DNA of 64,000 nucleotides from Amycolatopsis iheyensis (lineage in GTDB: Bacteria > Actinomycetota > Actinomycetes > Mycobacteriales > Pseudonocardiaceae), in NCBI RefSeq assembly GCF_024703995.1, contig NZ_JAMXQV010000004.1, forward strand, positions 124,001 to 188,000, in the 5' to 3' direction. Both the position numbers and the translations under genes were made by a program. Positions within the stretch are counted from its first letter, which is position 1, and each line of letters opens with the position of its first letter. Shown here one piece after another: positions 42,798-51,027 of this stretch. The notes beneath the pieces are model-generated. The model was not told where the DNA came from. It was given only the letters and a program-made list of their open reading frames with translations, and did no database searches.

Positions 42798-42886
42798 GAG
42801 CGCCCCAATGTGGCCTTGGTTGCGTCAGACGCACCCAATGTGGCCTTCGGTGCGTCTGACGCACCGAAGGCCACATTGGGGCGCTC
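42798..42886. repeat. Dispersed hairpin repeat (CCCAATGTGGCC family)
   Basis: CCCAATGTGGCCTTCGGTGC (from 42834) forms a perfect 23-base arm (42834-42856) with 42858-42880. A second copy of the left half at 42798-42817 can pair alternatively with 42867-42886 over 20 bases. The same sequence family appears at 63579-63740. It lies inside the ybeY-CNNM gap and may act as a partial terminator. Confidence 0.85.
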
Positions 42887-42899
42887 GGGCGGGCGGGCA

Positions 42900-43469
42900 C
42901 TAGGGCGTTTCCGCGGCGGGCGGCTCGGTGGCCGGGGCGCCGGCGTCGAGCCCGGCGATGCCGAGGACTCGGTCGTCGGTGTTGCGCTGGGCGTCGCGCT
43001 TCTCCAGCGCGGCGACGGCGTCCTGGTACTCGCCGAGGATCCGCTTCTGGAGGGCGAACATCTCGCGCTCCTCGGCCGGCTCGGCGTGGTCGTAGCCGAG
43101 CAGGTGCAGGCAGCCGTGCACGGTGAGCAGGTGCAGCTCGTCGATCAGGGCGTGGCCCGCGGTCTTGGCCTGGTCCTTGGCGAACGCCGGGCAGAGCACG
43201 ATGTCGCCGAGCAGCGCCGGCGACGCGTCGGGCGCGTCCGGGCGGCGGGAGGAGTCGAGCTCGTCCATCGGGAAGGCCATCACGTCGGTGGGCCCTGGCA
43301 GGTCCATCCAGCGCTCGTGCAGGTCTTCCATGACGTCGAGGGTGACCAGCAGGATGGACAGCTCGGCGAGCGGGCTGACCTCCATCTTGTCGAGGGCGTA
43401 GCGGGCGGCCGAGACGATGGACGTCTCGTCGACGTCGACACCGGACTCGTTGGCGATCTCGATGCTCAC
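42900..43469 (-). CDS. ybeY: Endoribonuclease YbeY (16S rRNA maturation)
   Basis: The 189-residue metalloprotein has the zinc triad in [14 protein letters not shown] (HGxLHLxGYDH) and acts in 16S rRNA 3'-end processing and ribosome quality control. GTG 43469 ([10 protein letters not shown]) overlaps the PhoH stop (GTGA). The C-terminal about 30 residues after the conserved core are a Pro/Ala-rich extension. Confidence 0.95.
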   Translation of the reverse strand: MSIEIANESGVDVDETSIVSAARYALDKMEVSPLAELSILLVTLDVMEDLHERWMDLPGPTDVMAFPMDELDSSRRPDAPDASPALLGDIVLCPAFAKDQAKTAGHALIDELHLLTVHGCLHLLGYDHAEPAEEREMFALQKRILGEYQDAVAALEKRDAQRNTDDRVLGIAGLDAGAPATEPPAAETP

Positions 43470-44542
43470 CGACGGTTGCCCTTCCAGCCGTTGCCCTGCT
43501 GCTGGTCCTGGGCGTCCTGCACGGCCTGCCACTTCTCGTAGGCGTCGACGATGTCGCCGACGAGCTTGTGCCGGACGACGTCCTGGCTGGTCAGTTCGGA
43601 GAAGTGCAGCCCTTCGACCGAGCCGAGGATGTCGCGCACGACGCGCAGGCCGCTGCGCTGCCCGTTGGGCAGGTCGACCTGCGTGATGTCGCCGGTGACG
43701 ACGATCTTGGAGCCGAAGCCCAGGCGGGTGAGGAACATCTTCATCTGCTCGGGCGTGGTGTTCTGGGCCTCGTCGAGGATGATGAAGGCGTCATTGAGGG
43801 TACGGCCGCGCATGTAGGCCAGCGGCGCGATCTCGATGGTGCCGGCCTGCATGAGCCGCGGGATCGAGTCGGGTTCGACCATGTCGTGCAGCGCGTCGTA
43901 AAGCGGCCGCAGGTAGGGGTCGATCTTCTCGTTGAGCGTGCCGGGCAGGTAGCCGAGGCGCTCGCCGGCTTCGACGGCCGGGCGGGTCAGCACGATGCGG
44001 GTGACCTGCTTGGCCTGCAGGGCCTGGACGGCCTTGGCCATGGCGAGGTAGGTCTTGCCGGTGCCGGCCGGGCCGATGCCGAAGACGACGGTGTGCTTGT
44101 CGATGGCGTCGACGTAGCGCTTCTGGTTGAGCGTCTTGGGCCGGATGGTCTTGCCGCGGCGGGAGACGATGTTGAGGCTGAGCACCTCGGCCGGCGACGC
44201 GTCGCCGGTGGAGAGCATCCCGATGGTGCGGCGGACGGTGTCCGGGCCGACCTGCTGCCCGCCGGTGGCGAGGGTGACGAGGTCGGCGAAGACGCGCTCG
44301 GCGAACGCGACATCGGCGGGGGCGCCGGTCAGGGTGACCTCGTTGCCGCGCACGTGCACGTCGGCGGCGAGGAGCTCCTCGGCGACGCGCAGGTTCTCGT
44401 CGCGGGAGCCGAGCAGGCTGAGGGCGGCGGCGTCGGGAATGGGGAAGCGGGACTGCGCAGCCTGGGCGGCGGCGTCCTCGGTCTTGGCGGCGTCCCCGGG
44501 GACGTCGGGTCGGGCGGCTCCACCCGGTACGGTTCCGGCCAC
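43466..44542 (-). CDS. phoH: PhoH-family ATPase
   Basis: This PhoH-like P-loop ATPase, probably RNA-associated, has an N-terminal KH-like region, Walker [10 protein letters not shown], and Walker [28 protein letters not shown] 44542 ([13 protein letters not shown], 358 residues) fits the length of the mycobacterial protein; an upstream in-frame GTG at 44611 would add 23 residues. It is coupled to ybeY by GTGA. Confidence 0.93.
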   Translation of the reverse strand: MAGTVPGGAARPDVPGDAAKTEDAAAQAAQSRFPIPDAAALSLLGSRDENLRVAEELLAADVHVRGNEVTLTGAPADVAFAERVFADLVTLATGGQQVGPDTVRRTIGMLSTGDASPAEVLSLNIVSRRGKTIRPKTLNQKRYVDAIDKHTVVFGIGPAGTGKTYLAMAKAVQALQAKQVTRIVLTRPAVEAGERLGYLPGTLNEKIDPYLRPLYDALHDMVEPDSIPRLMQAGTIEIAPLAYMRGRTLNDAFIILDEAQNTTPEQMKMFLTRLGFGSKIVVTGDITQVDLPNGQRSGLRVVRDILGSVEGLHFSELTSQDVVRHKLVGDIVDAYEKWQAVQDAQDQQQGNGWKGNRR

Positions 44543-44628
44543 GTGGCCTCGGCCCTGCTTTCTCGGTGAGGGACTACTGACCCCACCGATGCTACTGGCA
44601 CCCACCGACAAGACGCAGGCCGGTTTCG

Positions 44629-45012
44629 CTAGTCCTCGTCCGGCGCCCCGAACAACCCGAGCGGCTCCCCGCCGAGCACGTGGGCGTGCACGTGGAAGAC
44701 GGTCTGCCCGGCATCGGAGTCGGTGTTGAAGACCACCCGGTACCCGCTCTCGACGATGCCCTCGAGCTCGGCAACCTTACGAGCAGTGGCAACAACTTCA
44801 CTGAGAAGCTGCGGATCGGCAGCAGCCAGCTCCCCGACGTTCCGATACCGCGTCTTGGGCACAACAAGCACGTGAACCTTCGCCTGAGGCCGAATATCCC
44901 GAAAGGCAAAGGTGCTGGCGTCCTGATAGACGACGTCAGCAGGAATCTCCCCGGCAATGATCTTCTCGAAGAGAGTGTCGGCAGCGTCACCGTCAGCGTC
45001 AGCGTGGCTCAT
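44629..45012 (-). CDS. HIT-family nucleotide hydrolase (HINT-like)
   Basis: The 127-residue protein has the histidine triad TVFHVHAHVLGG near the C-terminus and the N-terminal TLFEKIIAGEIPADVVYQDASTFAFRDI of Hint proteins, which hydrolyse AMP-lysine or phosphoramidates. Start ATG 45012. It lies 86 bases upstream of phoH in the same direction. Confidence 0.95.
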   Translation of the reverse strand: MSHADADGDAADTLFEKIIAGEIPADVVYQDASTFAFRDIRPQAKVHVLVVPKTRYRNVGELAAADPQLLSEVVATARKVAELEGIVESGYRVVFNTDSDAGQTVFHVHAHVLGGEPLGLFGAPDED

Positions 45013-45076
45013 GCGAAGCACCCTACTGAACGCCCCCGCGGCACCCACCCAACCCACAACGCAACTCGCGGGGGGT

Positions 45077-45208
45077 CCGGGGGCTTGCCCCCGGCTGGGG
45101 GTCTGGGGGTTTGACCCCCAGAGAACACAACGAACGCAAGCGGCGTTTGAAGGAGCGAAGCGAGAGAAAACGCCGCGGCGCGGTAGACCCTGGGGGTCGA
45201 TCTACCGC
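45077..45208. repeat. Cluster of four hairpins in a 358-bp intergenic region
   Basis: Four stem-loops follow each other: CCGGGGGCTTGCCCCCGG (45077-45094); 9-base arms at 45102-45122; GCGGCGTTT (45140-45148) with AAACGCCGC (45168-45176); and GCGGTAGA (45180-45187) with TCTACCGC (45201-45208). The gap 45013-45370 lies after rsmE and before the HIT gene, both leftward. The hairpins probably end the hrcA-dnaJ-rsmE transcript, and the AT-rich end near 45345 (AAATTTTTT) is close to the rsmE stop. No gene is seen here. Confidence 0.7.
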
Positions 45209-45370
45209 AGCCGCGGCTCCGCCGGACCGAGGGGGGAGGTGCCCGGCGGGGTCCTTGATTCTTCCCAGTGGCGCGCCGAAACTTTGTGTGGCGCGCTAGT
45301 AAACGAGAGTAACCGGTCAGAGTGTGATCGCGCCATAACTCGGCGCAAATTTTTTCAGTGGGTGATCTTT

Positions 45371-46123
45371 TCACGCCCAGCGGCTGGTCAGAGCCCCGAG
45401 CGCACCGAGCGCCACCGCGGCCGCGGTGGAGGTGCGCAGGACCGTCGTGCCGAGACGCACAGCCCGCGCCCCCGCCGCGACCAAAGCCTCGAGTTCCTGA
45501 TCCGTGATGCCACCCTCGGGCCCCACGACCAGCAGCAGATCCCCGGTGTCGGGCAGCGAAACATCGGTGAGCCGCTCCGGAACATCGGACTCGAGCACGA
45601 CGACCAGCGACATCGTGGCAGCCAGCCCGGCCAGCTCGCCGGTCGTCACCGGCTCGGCGACCTCGGGCACGTGCGCCCGCCGAGCCTGCTTGGCGGCGGC
45701 CCGGGCAGTCGCCCGCCAGCGGCCGAGGGCCTTGTCGCCCCGCGCTCCGTCCTCCCACTTGGCGACGCTGCGGGCGGCCCGCCAGGGCACGATCGCGTCG
45801 ATGCCCGCTTCGGTGGCCAGCTCGACGGCGAGCTCACCGCGGTCGCCTTTGGCCAGGGCCTGGGCGAGCACGACGCGCAGCGCGGGTGGCTCCTCCGTCC
45901 AGCTCTCCTCGACCGTGAGGGTGACCGCGGCGTCCCGGCCGGCCTGGACGGCCTCGACGACGCAGCGGGCCATCGTGCCCGCGCCGTCGGACAGCACCAG
46001 CCGCTCCCCCGCGCGGAGGCGGCGGACGGTCGCCGCGTGCCGGGCTTCCTCGCCGTCGAGGACCGCGGTGCCCGCGGTGGGCACGGCCGCGGCGAGGAAG
46101 ACCGGCAGGGTCGTGTCGGGCAC
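45371..46123 (-). CDS. rsmE: 16S rRNA m3U1498 methyltransferase
   Basis: The 250-residue SPOUT-fold enzyme has an N-terminal PUA-like part and a C-terminal knotted SAM site LLVVGPEGGITDQELEAL and VRLGTTVLRTSTAAA. It methylates U1498 in 16S rRNA. Start GTG 46123 comes 2 bases after the dnaJ stop, so it is in the hrcA-dnaJ-rsmE operon, the same order as Rv2374c-Rv2372c. Confidence 0.95.
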   Translation of the reverse strand: MPDTTLPVFLAAAVPTAGTAVLDGEEARHAATVRRLRAGERLVLSDGAGTMARCVVEAVQAGRDAAVTLTVEESWTEEPPALRVVLAQALAKGDRGELAVELATEAGIDAIVPWRAARSVAKWEDGARGDKALGRWRATARAAAKQARRAHVPEVAEPVTTGELAGLAATMSLVVVLESDVPERLTDVSLPDTGDLLLVVGPEGGITDQELEALVAAGARAVRLGTTVLRTSTAAAVALGALGALTSRWA

Positions 46124-46125
46124 GG

Positions 46126-47289
46126 TCAGCGGTGGTTCTTGGCGCGCAGCTTCGAGAACAGGCCGCCGTGCTTGCCGTTGGCCGAGAGGCTCGGGGCCTC
46201 CTCGCCGCGCTGCTGGGCCAGCTCGACCAGCAGTTCGCGCTGGGCTTCGTCGAGCTTGGTCGGCACCTGGACGTCGATGTGGACGTGCAGGTCGCCGCGG
46301 CCGTCGACGCGGCCGGAGGACCGCAGCCGGGGCATGCCCTTGCCGGTGAGGACGAGCTCGGCGTTGGGCTGGGTGCCCGGTTCGACGTCGAGCTCGTAGT
46401 CGCCGTCGACCAGCGTCGCGATCGGCACCGTGGCGCCGAGGGCGGCGGTGGTCATCGGGATGCGGAAGTTGCAGTGCAGGTCGTGGCCCTGGCGGACGAA
46501 GACCTCGTGCGGGGTCTCGTCGATCTCGACGTACAGGTCGCCGGCCGGGCCGCCGCCGGGGCCGACCTCGCCCTGGCCGGAAAGCCGGATGCGCATGCCG
46601 TCGCCGACGCCCGGCGGGATCTTCGCCGTGACGTTGCGGCGGGCGCGGATGCGGCCGTCGCCGCCGCACTGGCGGCACGGGTCCGGGATGACCTCGCCGA
46701 AGCCGCGGCAGACCGGGCAGGGGCGGGCGGTGACGACCTGGCCGAGGAACGAGCGCTGGACGGACTGGACCTCGCCGGCGCCACCGCAGGTGTCGCACGT
46801 CTTGACGCCGGTGCCCTCGGCGGTGCCCGCGCCGCGGCAGAGGTCGCAGACGATCGCCGTGTCGACGGCGATCTCCTTGTCGACCCCGGTGGCGCACTCC
46901 TCGAGGGACAGGCCGAGCCGGATCAGGGCGTCGGAGCCGGGCTGGACGCGGCTGCGCGGGCCCCGCCCGCGGCCGCCACCCCCGCCGGCCGCGCCGAAGA
47001 AGGCGTCCATGATGTCGCCGAGGCCGCCGAACCCGGCGAACGGGTCGCCGCCGCCCCCGCCGCGCGCGCCGCCGTCCATCGGGTCGCCGCCGAGGTCGAC
47101 GATCTTGCGCTTCTGCGGGTCGGACAGCACCTCGTAGGCCGTCGTGACCTCGCCGAACTTGTGCTGCGCGTCTTCCGACGGGTTGACGTCGGGGTGCAGC
47201 TCCCTGGCCAGCTTCCGGTACGCGCGCTTGATGTCCTGATCGCTCGCGTTCTTGGCCACCCCGAGGATGCCGTAGTAGTCCCTCGCCAC
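46126..47289 (-). CDS. dnaJ: Chaperone DnaJ (DnaJ2-type)
   Basis: The 387-residue Hsp40 has a J domain with HPD (RELHPDVN), a Gly/Phe-rich region ([11 protein letters not shown]), four zinc repeats [24 protein letters not shown] and CRQCGGDG, and the two substrate-binding domains. GTG 47289 ([11 protein letters not shown]) is the conserved opening. It follows hrcA by 31 bases. Confidence 0.96.
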   Translation of the reverse strand: MARDYYGILGVAKNASDQDIKRAYRKLARELHPDVNPSEDAQHKFGEVTTAYEVLSDPQKRKIVDLGGDPMDGGARGGGGGDPFAGFGGLGDIMDAFFGAAGGGGGRGRGPRSRVQPGSDALIRLGLSLEECATGVDKEIAVDTAIVCDLCRGAGTAEGTGVKTCDTCGGAGEVQSVQRSFLGQVVTARPCPVCRGFGEVIPDPCRQCGGDGRIRARRNVTAKIPPGVGDGMRIRLSGQGEVGPGGGPAGDLYVEIDETPHEVFVRQGHDLHCNFRIPMTTAALGATVPIATLVDGDYELDVEPGTQPNAELVLTGKGMPRLRSSGRVDGRGDLHVHIDVQVPTKLDEAQRELLVELAQQRGEEAPSLSANGKHGGLFSKLRAKNHR

Positions 47290-47320
47290 CGTCTCTGCTT
47301 CTCCTTCTGCTCTGCCCGGC

Positions 47321-48343
47321 TCAGCGGCCGTGCAGGATCTGCCCCACGTAGTTGGCGACCGCGCGCACCGCGGCGATCGTGCCGGGGTAGTCCATCCGGG
47401 TCGGGCCGACCACCCCCATGCCGCCGAGCACCATGTCCTGGCCGTAACCGATCGAAACGACCGAGGTGCTGCGCATCTGCTCGTCCTCATTTTCCTCACC
47501 GATGCGCACGGTGATCGCACCGGGGTTGCGCGCGGCCGCGAGGAGCTTGAGCACGACGACCTGCTCCTCGAGTGCTTCGAGGACCTGGCGCAGCGAGCCG
47601 GGGAAGTCGGCGACGTTGCGGGTCAGGTTGGCGGTGCCGCCGAGGACCAGGCGTTCCTCGGGGTGTTCGGCGAGCGACTCGACCAGGACCGTGGTGACGC
47701 GGATGAGCGCGTCGCGCAGCTCCCCGGGGGCCTGGTCGGGCAGCTCGGCCACGCGCGCGGCGGCCTCGTTGAGCCGCCGGCCGGACATGGCCGTGTTGAG
47801 CACCGTGCGCAACCGGGTCACGTCGGCTTCGGAGACGACGTCGCCGAGGTCGACCGTGCGCTGGTCGACGCGCCCGTTGTCGGCGATCAGCACCAGCATG
47901 AGCCGGGCCGGGGTGAGCGGCACCACTTCGAGGTGGCGCACCTTGGCGTTGGTCAGCATCGGGTACTGGACGACGGCCACCTGCCGGGTCAGCTGCGCGA
48001 GCAGCCGGACCGACCGGCGCAGGACGTCGTCGAGGTCGGTGCCGCTGTCGAGGAAGGTGGTGATGGCCTTGCGCTCGGCGGTGCTCAGCGGCTTGATCTC
48101 GGAGAGCCGGTCGACGAAGAGGCGGTAGCCCTTGTCGGTCGGGACGCGCCCGGCGCTGGTGTGCGGCTGGGTGATGTAGCCCTCTTCTTCGAGGGTCGCC
48201 ATGTCGTTGCGCACGGTGGCGCTGGAGACCCCCAGGTTGTGCCGCTCGACGATCGCCTTCGAGCCGACCGGTTCCTGGTTGGACACGTAGTCGGCGACGA
48301 TCGCGCGCAGCACGTCGAAGCGGCGCTCGTCCGCGTTGGCCAC
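47321..48343 (-). CDS. hrcA: Heat-inducible transcription repressor HrcA
   Basis: The 340-residue repressor has the N-terminal winged helix ([46 protein letters not shown]) and a C-terminal effector domain ending in [20 protein letters not shown]. HrcA represses groE and dnaK-type genes through CIRCE. I see no CIRCE sequence upstream of this operon, so it may not autoregulate here. Start GTG 48343. Confidence 0.95.
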   Translation of the reverse strand: MANADERRFDVLRAIVADYVSNQEPVGSKAIVERHNLGVSSATVRNDMATLEEEGYITQPHTSAGRVPTDKGYRLFVDRLSEIKPLSTAERKAITTFLDSGTDLDDVLRRSVRLLAQLTRQVAVVQYPMLTNAKVRHLEVVPLTPARLMLVLIADNGRVDQRTVDLGDVVSEADVTRLRTVLNTAMSGRRLNEAAARVAELPDQAPGELRDALIRVTTVLVESLAEHPEERLVLGGTANLTRNVADFPGSLRQVLEALEEQVVVLKLLAAARNPGAITVRIGEENEDEQMRSTSVVSIGYGQDMVLGGMGVVGPTRMDYPGTIAAVRAVANYVGQILHGR

Positions 48344-48552
48344 CGGTTCCTCACCTACCTCGCTCGCTGCTCACCCCGAGTTTACGGAAGCCTGAGCCGG
48401 TCGTGCTCAACCCCGGGGGTTCGCGCCGGGTAAAGAGCATACAAACGAACTCCCATGCATTCTTCTCGAAATGAATTCCCGGCTTGAAGCGGGAACCGAA
48501 AAGCGGTTTGCTGCCTCTGATCCGCATGCCCTCCCCCGATTCCGAGGTCGCC

Positions 48553-49041
48553 GTGAACCCACCCGAGCCCCCTTCGGCCGGAATGCCCGATATCGCCCGG
48601 CGCGCGGCCGAGGCGAAAGCCCGGCTCGAGCGGGTCTCGGCGACCGCGTCGAGCGCCGACGGGGCCGTCACGGTCACCGTCAACACCAGCGGTGCGCTGC
48701 AGGAACTCACGTTCGGCCCGCGGGCGGACGAGCTGCCCCGCGCCCGGCTCGCGCAGGCCGTCCTCGCCGCCGCCAAGCGCGCGCAGGTCGACGCCGCCCA
48801 GCAGCTGGCCGCCGTCATGGCGCCGGTGATCGGCGCCGACAGCGACGCGATGCATTTCCTCCGGGAACAGATCCCGACGCCCGAACTGCCCGAAGAAGAA
48901 CAGGTCACCCCACCGCGCTGGGAATTCACCGAAACGCCGCGGGAAACACCGCCGCCGCCCCCGCCGCCGGTGCGCCCGGCCCGGCCTCGCCCGGACGACG
49001 ACGAAGACTTCGGCGGCCCGATCCTGCGCCGGGGGCTCTGA
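48553..49041 (+). CDS. YbaB/EbfC-like protein of a type VII secretion cassette
   Basis: The protein has about 162 residues from GTG 48553 (GAGG lies about six bases upstream); ATG 48526 is an in-frame alternative. The core (ARRAAEAKARLERVSATASSADGAVTVTVNTSGALQELTFG) follows the YbaB/EbfC beta-sheet pattern seen in proteins encoded beside actinobacterial type VII substrates. The C-terminus is Pro-rich and acidic. It overlaps the next gene by one base (TGATG). The AT-rich stretch 48430-48520 is its likely promoter. Confidence 0.75.
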   Translation: MNPPEPPSAGMPDIARRAAEAKARLERVSATASSADGAVTVTVNTSGALQELTFGPRADELPRARLAQAVLAAAKRAQVDAAQQLAAVMAPVIGADSDAMHFLREQIPTPELPEEEQVTPPRWEFTETPRETPPPPPPPVRPARPRPDDDEDFGGPILRRGL

Positions 49042-49367
49042 TGGCGGGCGAAGCGATGAAAGTGGACTTCGACGCCCTCGGCGGGCACGAGGACGAGATC
49101 CGGGAGATCGCCGGGCGCGTGCAGGAGGCGGTCGAGGCCGCGGGCACCGCGGGCGCGCTCGACTTCGACGCGTTCGGGCTGGTCGGGCAGGTGTTCGCGG
49201 TGCCGATCCAGGCGTGGGTCGACACCGCCGACGGCTTCCTGAACGCGGCCGTCGAGGCCGGCCACGACGTCGCGGACCGCGTGAAGACCGCGCACACGGC
49301 GTTCCGCGAGCACGAACAGACCACGAAGTGCCTGATCGAGGGCATCGGCAAGGAGCTTCCCGCATGA
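49041..49367 (+). CDS. EspC/WXG100-like type VII secretion protein, 108 aa
   Basis: This all-helical protein of about 100 residues has no signal peptide and a central hinge (DAFGLVGQVFAVPIQAWVDTADG). The layout matches the EspC/DUF2580-like type VII secretion targets that form helical hairpins. A strict WxG is not visible. The stop overlaps the start of the next gene (ATGA), so the two are probably co-secreted partners. Confidence 0.75.
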   Translation: MAGEAMKVDFDALGGHEDEIREIAGRVQEAVEAAGTAGALDFDAFGLVGQVFAVPIQAWVDTADGFLNAAVEAGHDVADRVKTAHTAFREHEQTTKCLIEGIGKELPA

Positions 49368-50548
49368 CCGAGAACGCGCTGGTCGCCACCTCCGAGTCGC
49401 CCGGCGGCTTCTGGAGCGGCATGGGCGACGGCTCGAAGGGCGAGCTGGACAACCTCAACGCCCAGACCGGCGGCGCCGGCATCTTCAGCGACGCCGCGTC
49501 GACGCTCACCGACGCCCGGAACGGCGACTGGGGCAACCTCGCGATGGACGTCGGCACCGACGCCCTCGACCTGCTCGGCGCGGCGATGGACCCGCTCGGC
49601 ACGCTGGCCAGCGCCGGTGTCGGCTGGCTCATCGAGCACATCAGCTTCCTCAAGGACGGCCTCGACAAGCTGGCCGGGAAGCCCGAGGCCGTCACCGCCA
49701 AGGCCGTGACCTGGTCGAACATCCAGAAGTCGCTCACCGAGACGGCCGAAAGCTACGAGCAGCAGGCCAAGAAGGTCCAGCAGTCCTTCAGCGACTGCGG
49801 CTCGGCCGAGGCCTACCAGAAGACGGCCGAAAGCTACGTCAGCGTCCTGCGCGGAGCCGCGTCGCACGCCGGGGACGCGTCGACGGCCATGAACGTCGGC
49901 GCCGCGCTCGTCGGCACCGAGCGCGGGCTGATCCGCGACATGATCTCGTCGTTCGTCGGAGAGCTGATCGTGAAGGCGCTGGCCGCGCTGGCCGCGTCGT
50001 GGTGCACCTTCGGCGGCACGATCGCGGCGTTCATCGCCGACACCGTCGTCGAGGGCGGCGTGCTGGCGGAGAAGATCAGCACGCGGATCGCGAAGGTCGT
50101 CGAGAAGCTGGAGAGCCTCGCGAAGGGCGCGGGCAAGTCGAAGGCGGCCCTGGAAGGCGCGGCAAACGCGCTGAAGAAGGTCGGCAAGGGCGTCGACAAG
50201 ATCGTGGACAAGAGCGTCGACACGGCCGCGGGCATCGAGCGCAAGGCCAACGAGCTCAAGCAGGCGGGCCGGGAGGCGAAGTCCGCCGAGGAGACGGCCG
50301 ACGGCTGGAAGGACGCCTGGGCGGACAAGGTGCCCGGGCGGGACAAGGTCGAAGGCCTCGGCGAGAAGTTCTCCGAGGACGGCCGCAGCACGCTCAAGCC
50401 GGGCGCGTGGCAGGAGTCCGGTGGGTTCCCGGGCTGGAACACCGCGGACACCACGGGTGTGGTGACCGAAGGCCGCCGCCAGGAGAACGAACAGCGCGAC
50501 CGCTACCACGAAACCCAGGAGGCGTACGAAAAGGAGCACCCCGAGTGA
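49364..50548 (+). CDS. Large putative type VII-secreted protein, 394 aa
   Basis: The 394-residue protein has a helical N-terminal half like the WXG100/PPE-type secretion domains (residues about 90-190, with TWSNIQKSLTETAESYEQQAKKVQQSF), a hydrophobic middle (about 195-235) with alanine-rich transmembrane-like helices, and a charged Lys/Glu-rich C-terminal region without a toxin domain I recognise. It overlaps both neighbours by four bases. It could be a channel-forming or carrier effector; that is inference. Confidence 0.7.
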   Translation: MTENALVATSESPGGFWSGMGDGSKGELDNLNAQTGGAGIFSDAASTLTDARNGDWGNLAMDVGTDALDLLGAAMDPLGTLASAGVGWLIEHISFLKDGLDKLAGKPEAVTAKAVTWSNIQKSLTETAESYEQQAKKVQQSFSDCGSAEAYQKTAESYVSVLRGAASHAGDASTAMNVGAALVGTERGLIRDMISSFVGELIVKALAALAASWCTFGGTIAAFIADTVVEGGVLAEKISTRIAKVVEKLESLAKGAGKSKAALEGAANALKKVGKGVDKIVDKSVDTAAGIERKANELKQAGREAKSAEETADGWKDAWADKVPGRDKVEGLGEKFSEDGRSTLKPGAWQESGGFPGWNTADTTGVVTEGRRQENEQRDRYHETQEAYEKEHPE

Positions 50549-51027
50549 CGGTCGCCGACGTGGAGCTGGCCAACCGCGAAGGCCGGCTCCACCCTTCGCA
50601 GCGCGGGAAGCTGCTCGACGGCACCTTCTGGACGGCGGCGGTGCTGGTGCTCGCCGGGCTCGTGCTCACCTCGCTCGCGATCGCCGACGGCGTCGCGGCC
50701 GCCACCGTCCCGATCCTCCTGGTGACGGCGTGGTTCGCCTTCGTCTGCGGCCGGCGCCTGGCGGAGGCCGGCAGCGGGCGGCTGGTCGTGGTCACCGGCT
50801 GGACGCACGACTTCGGCAAGGTGCACGGCAAGCGGCCCGAGCCCGGGCAGTACCCGATCTACCTCTACACCGTCATGGACCGGATGTGGTTCACCTACCT
50901 GGTGGTCGAGGGCCGCAGCTTCCGGCTCGACGACCGCGAGCTGCGTGCGCGGATCCAGGCGGAGCGGACGAACGCCGTCTACCTGACTCCGCGCACGAAG
51001 CTGCTCGTCAACGTCCTCCCGGCTTAG
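50545..51027 (+). CDS. Small membrane protein, last gene of the T7SS cassette
   Basis: The 160-residue protein has two hydrophobic segments (about 27-47 and 50-68) and a cytoplasmic C-terminal domain (GRLVVVTGWTHDFGKVHGKRPEPGQYPIYLYTVMDRMW). Start GTG 50545 overlaps the preceding stop (GTGA). A two-pass protein coupled to a secreted protein could be an immunity or accessory factor. The 3' end overlaps mmsA by four bases tail to tail. I do not recognise the family. Confidence 0.7.
   Translation: MTVADVELANREGRLHPSQRGKLLDGTFWTAAVLVLAGLVLTSLAIADGVAAATVPILLVTAWFAFVCGRRLAEAGSGRLVVVTGWTHDFGKVHGKRPEPGQYPIYLYTVMDRMWFTYLVVEGRSFRLDDRELRARIQAERTNAVYLTPRTKLLVNVLPA

Noticed and set aside
48344..48552. 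CIRCE operator expected near hrcA
   Set aside because: I looked for TTAGCACTC-N9-GAGTGCTAA in the gap and found no recognisable match.
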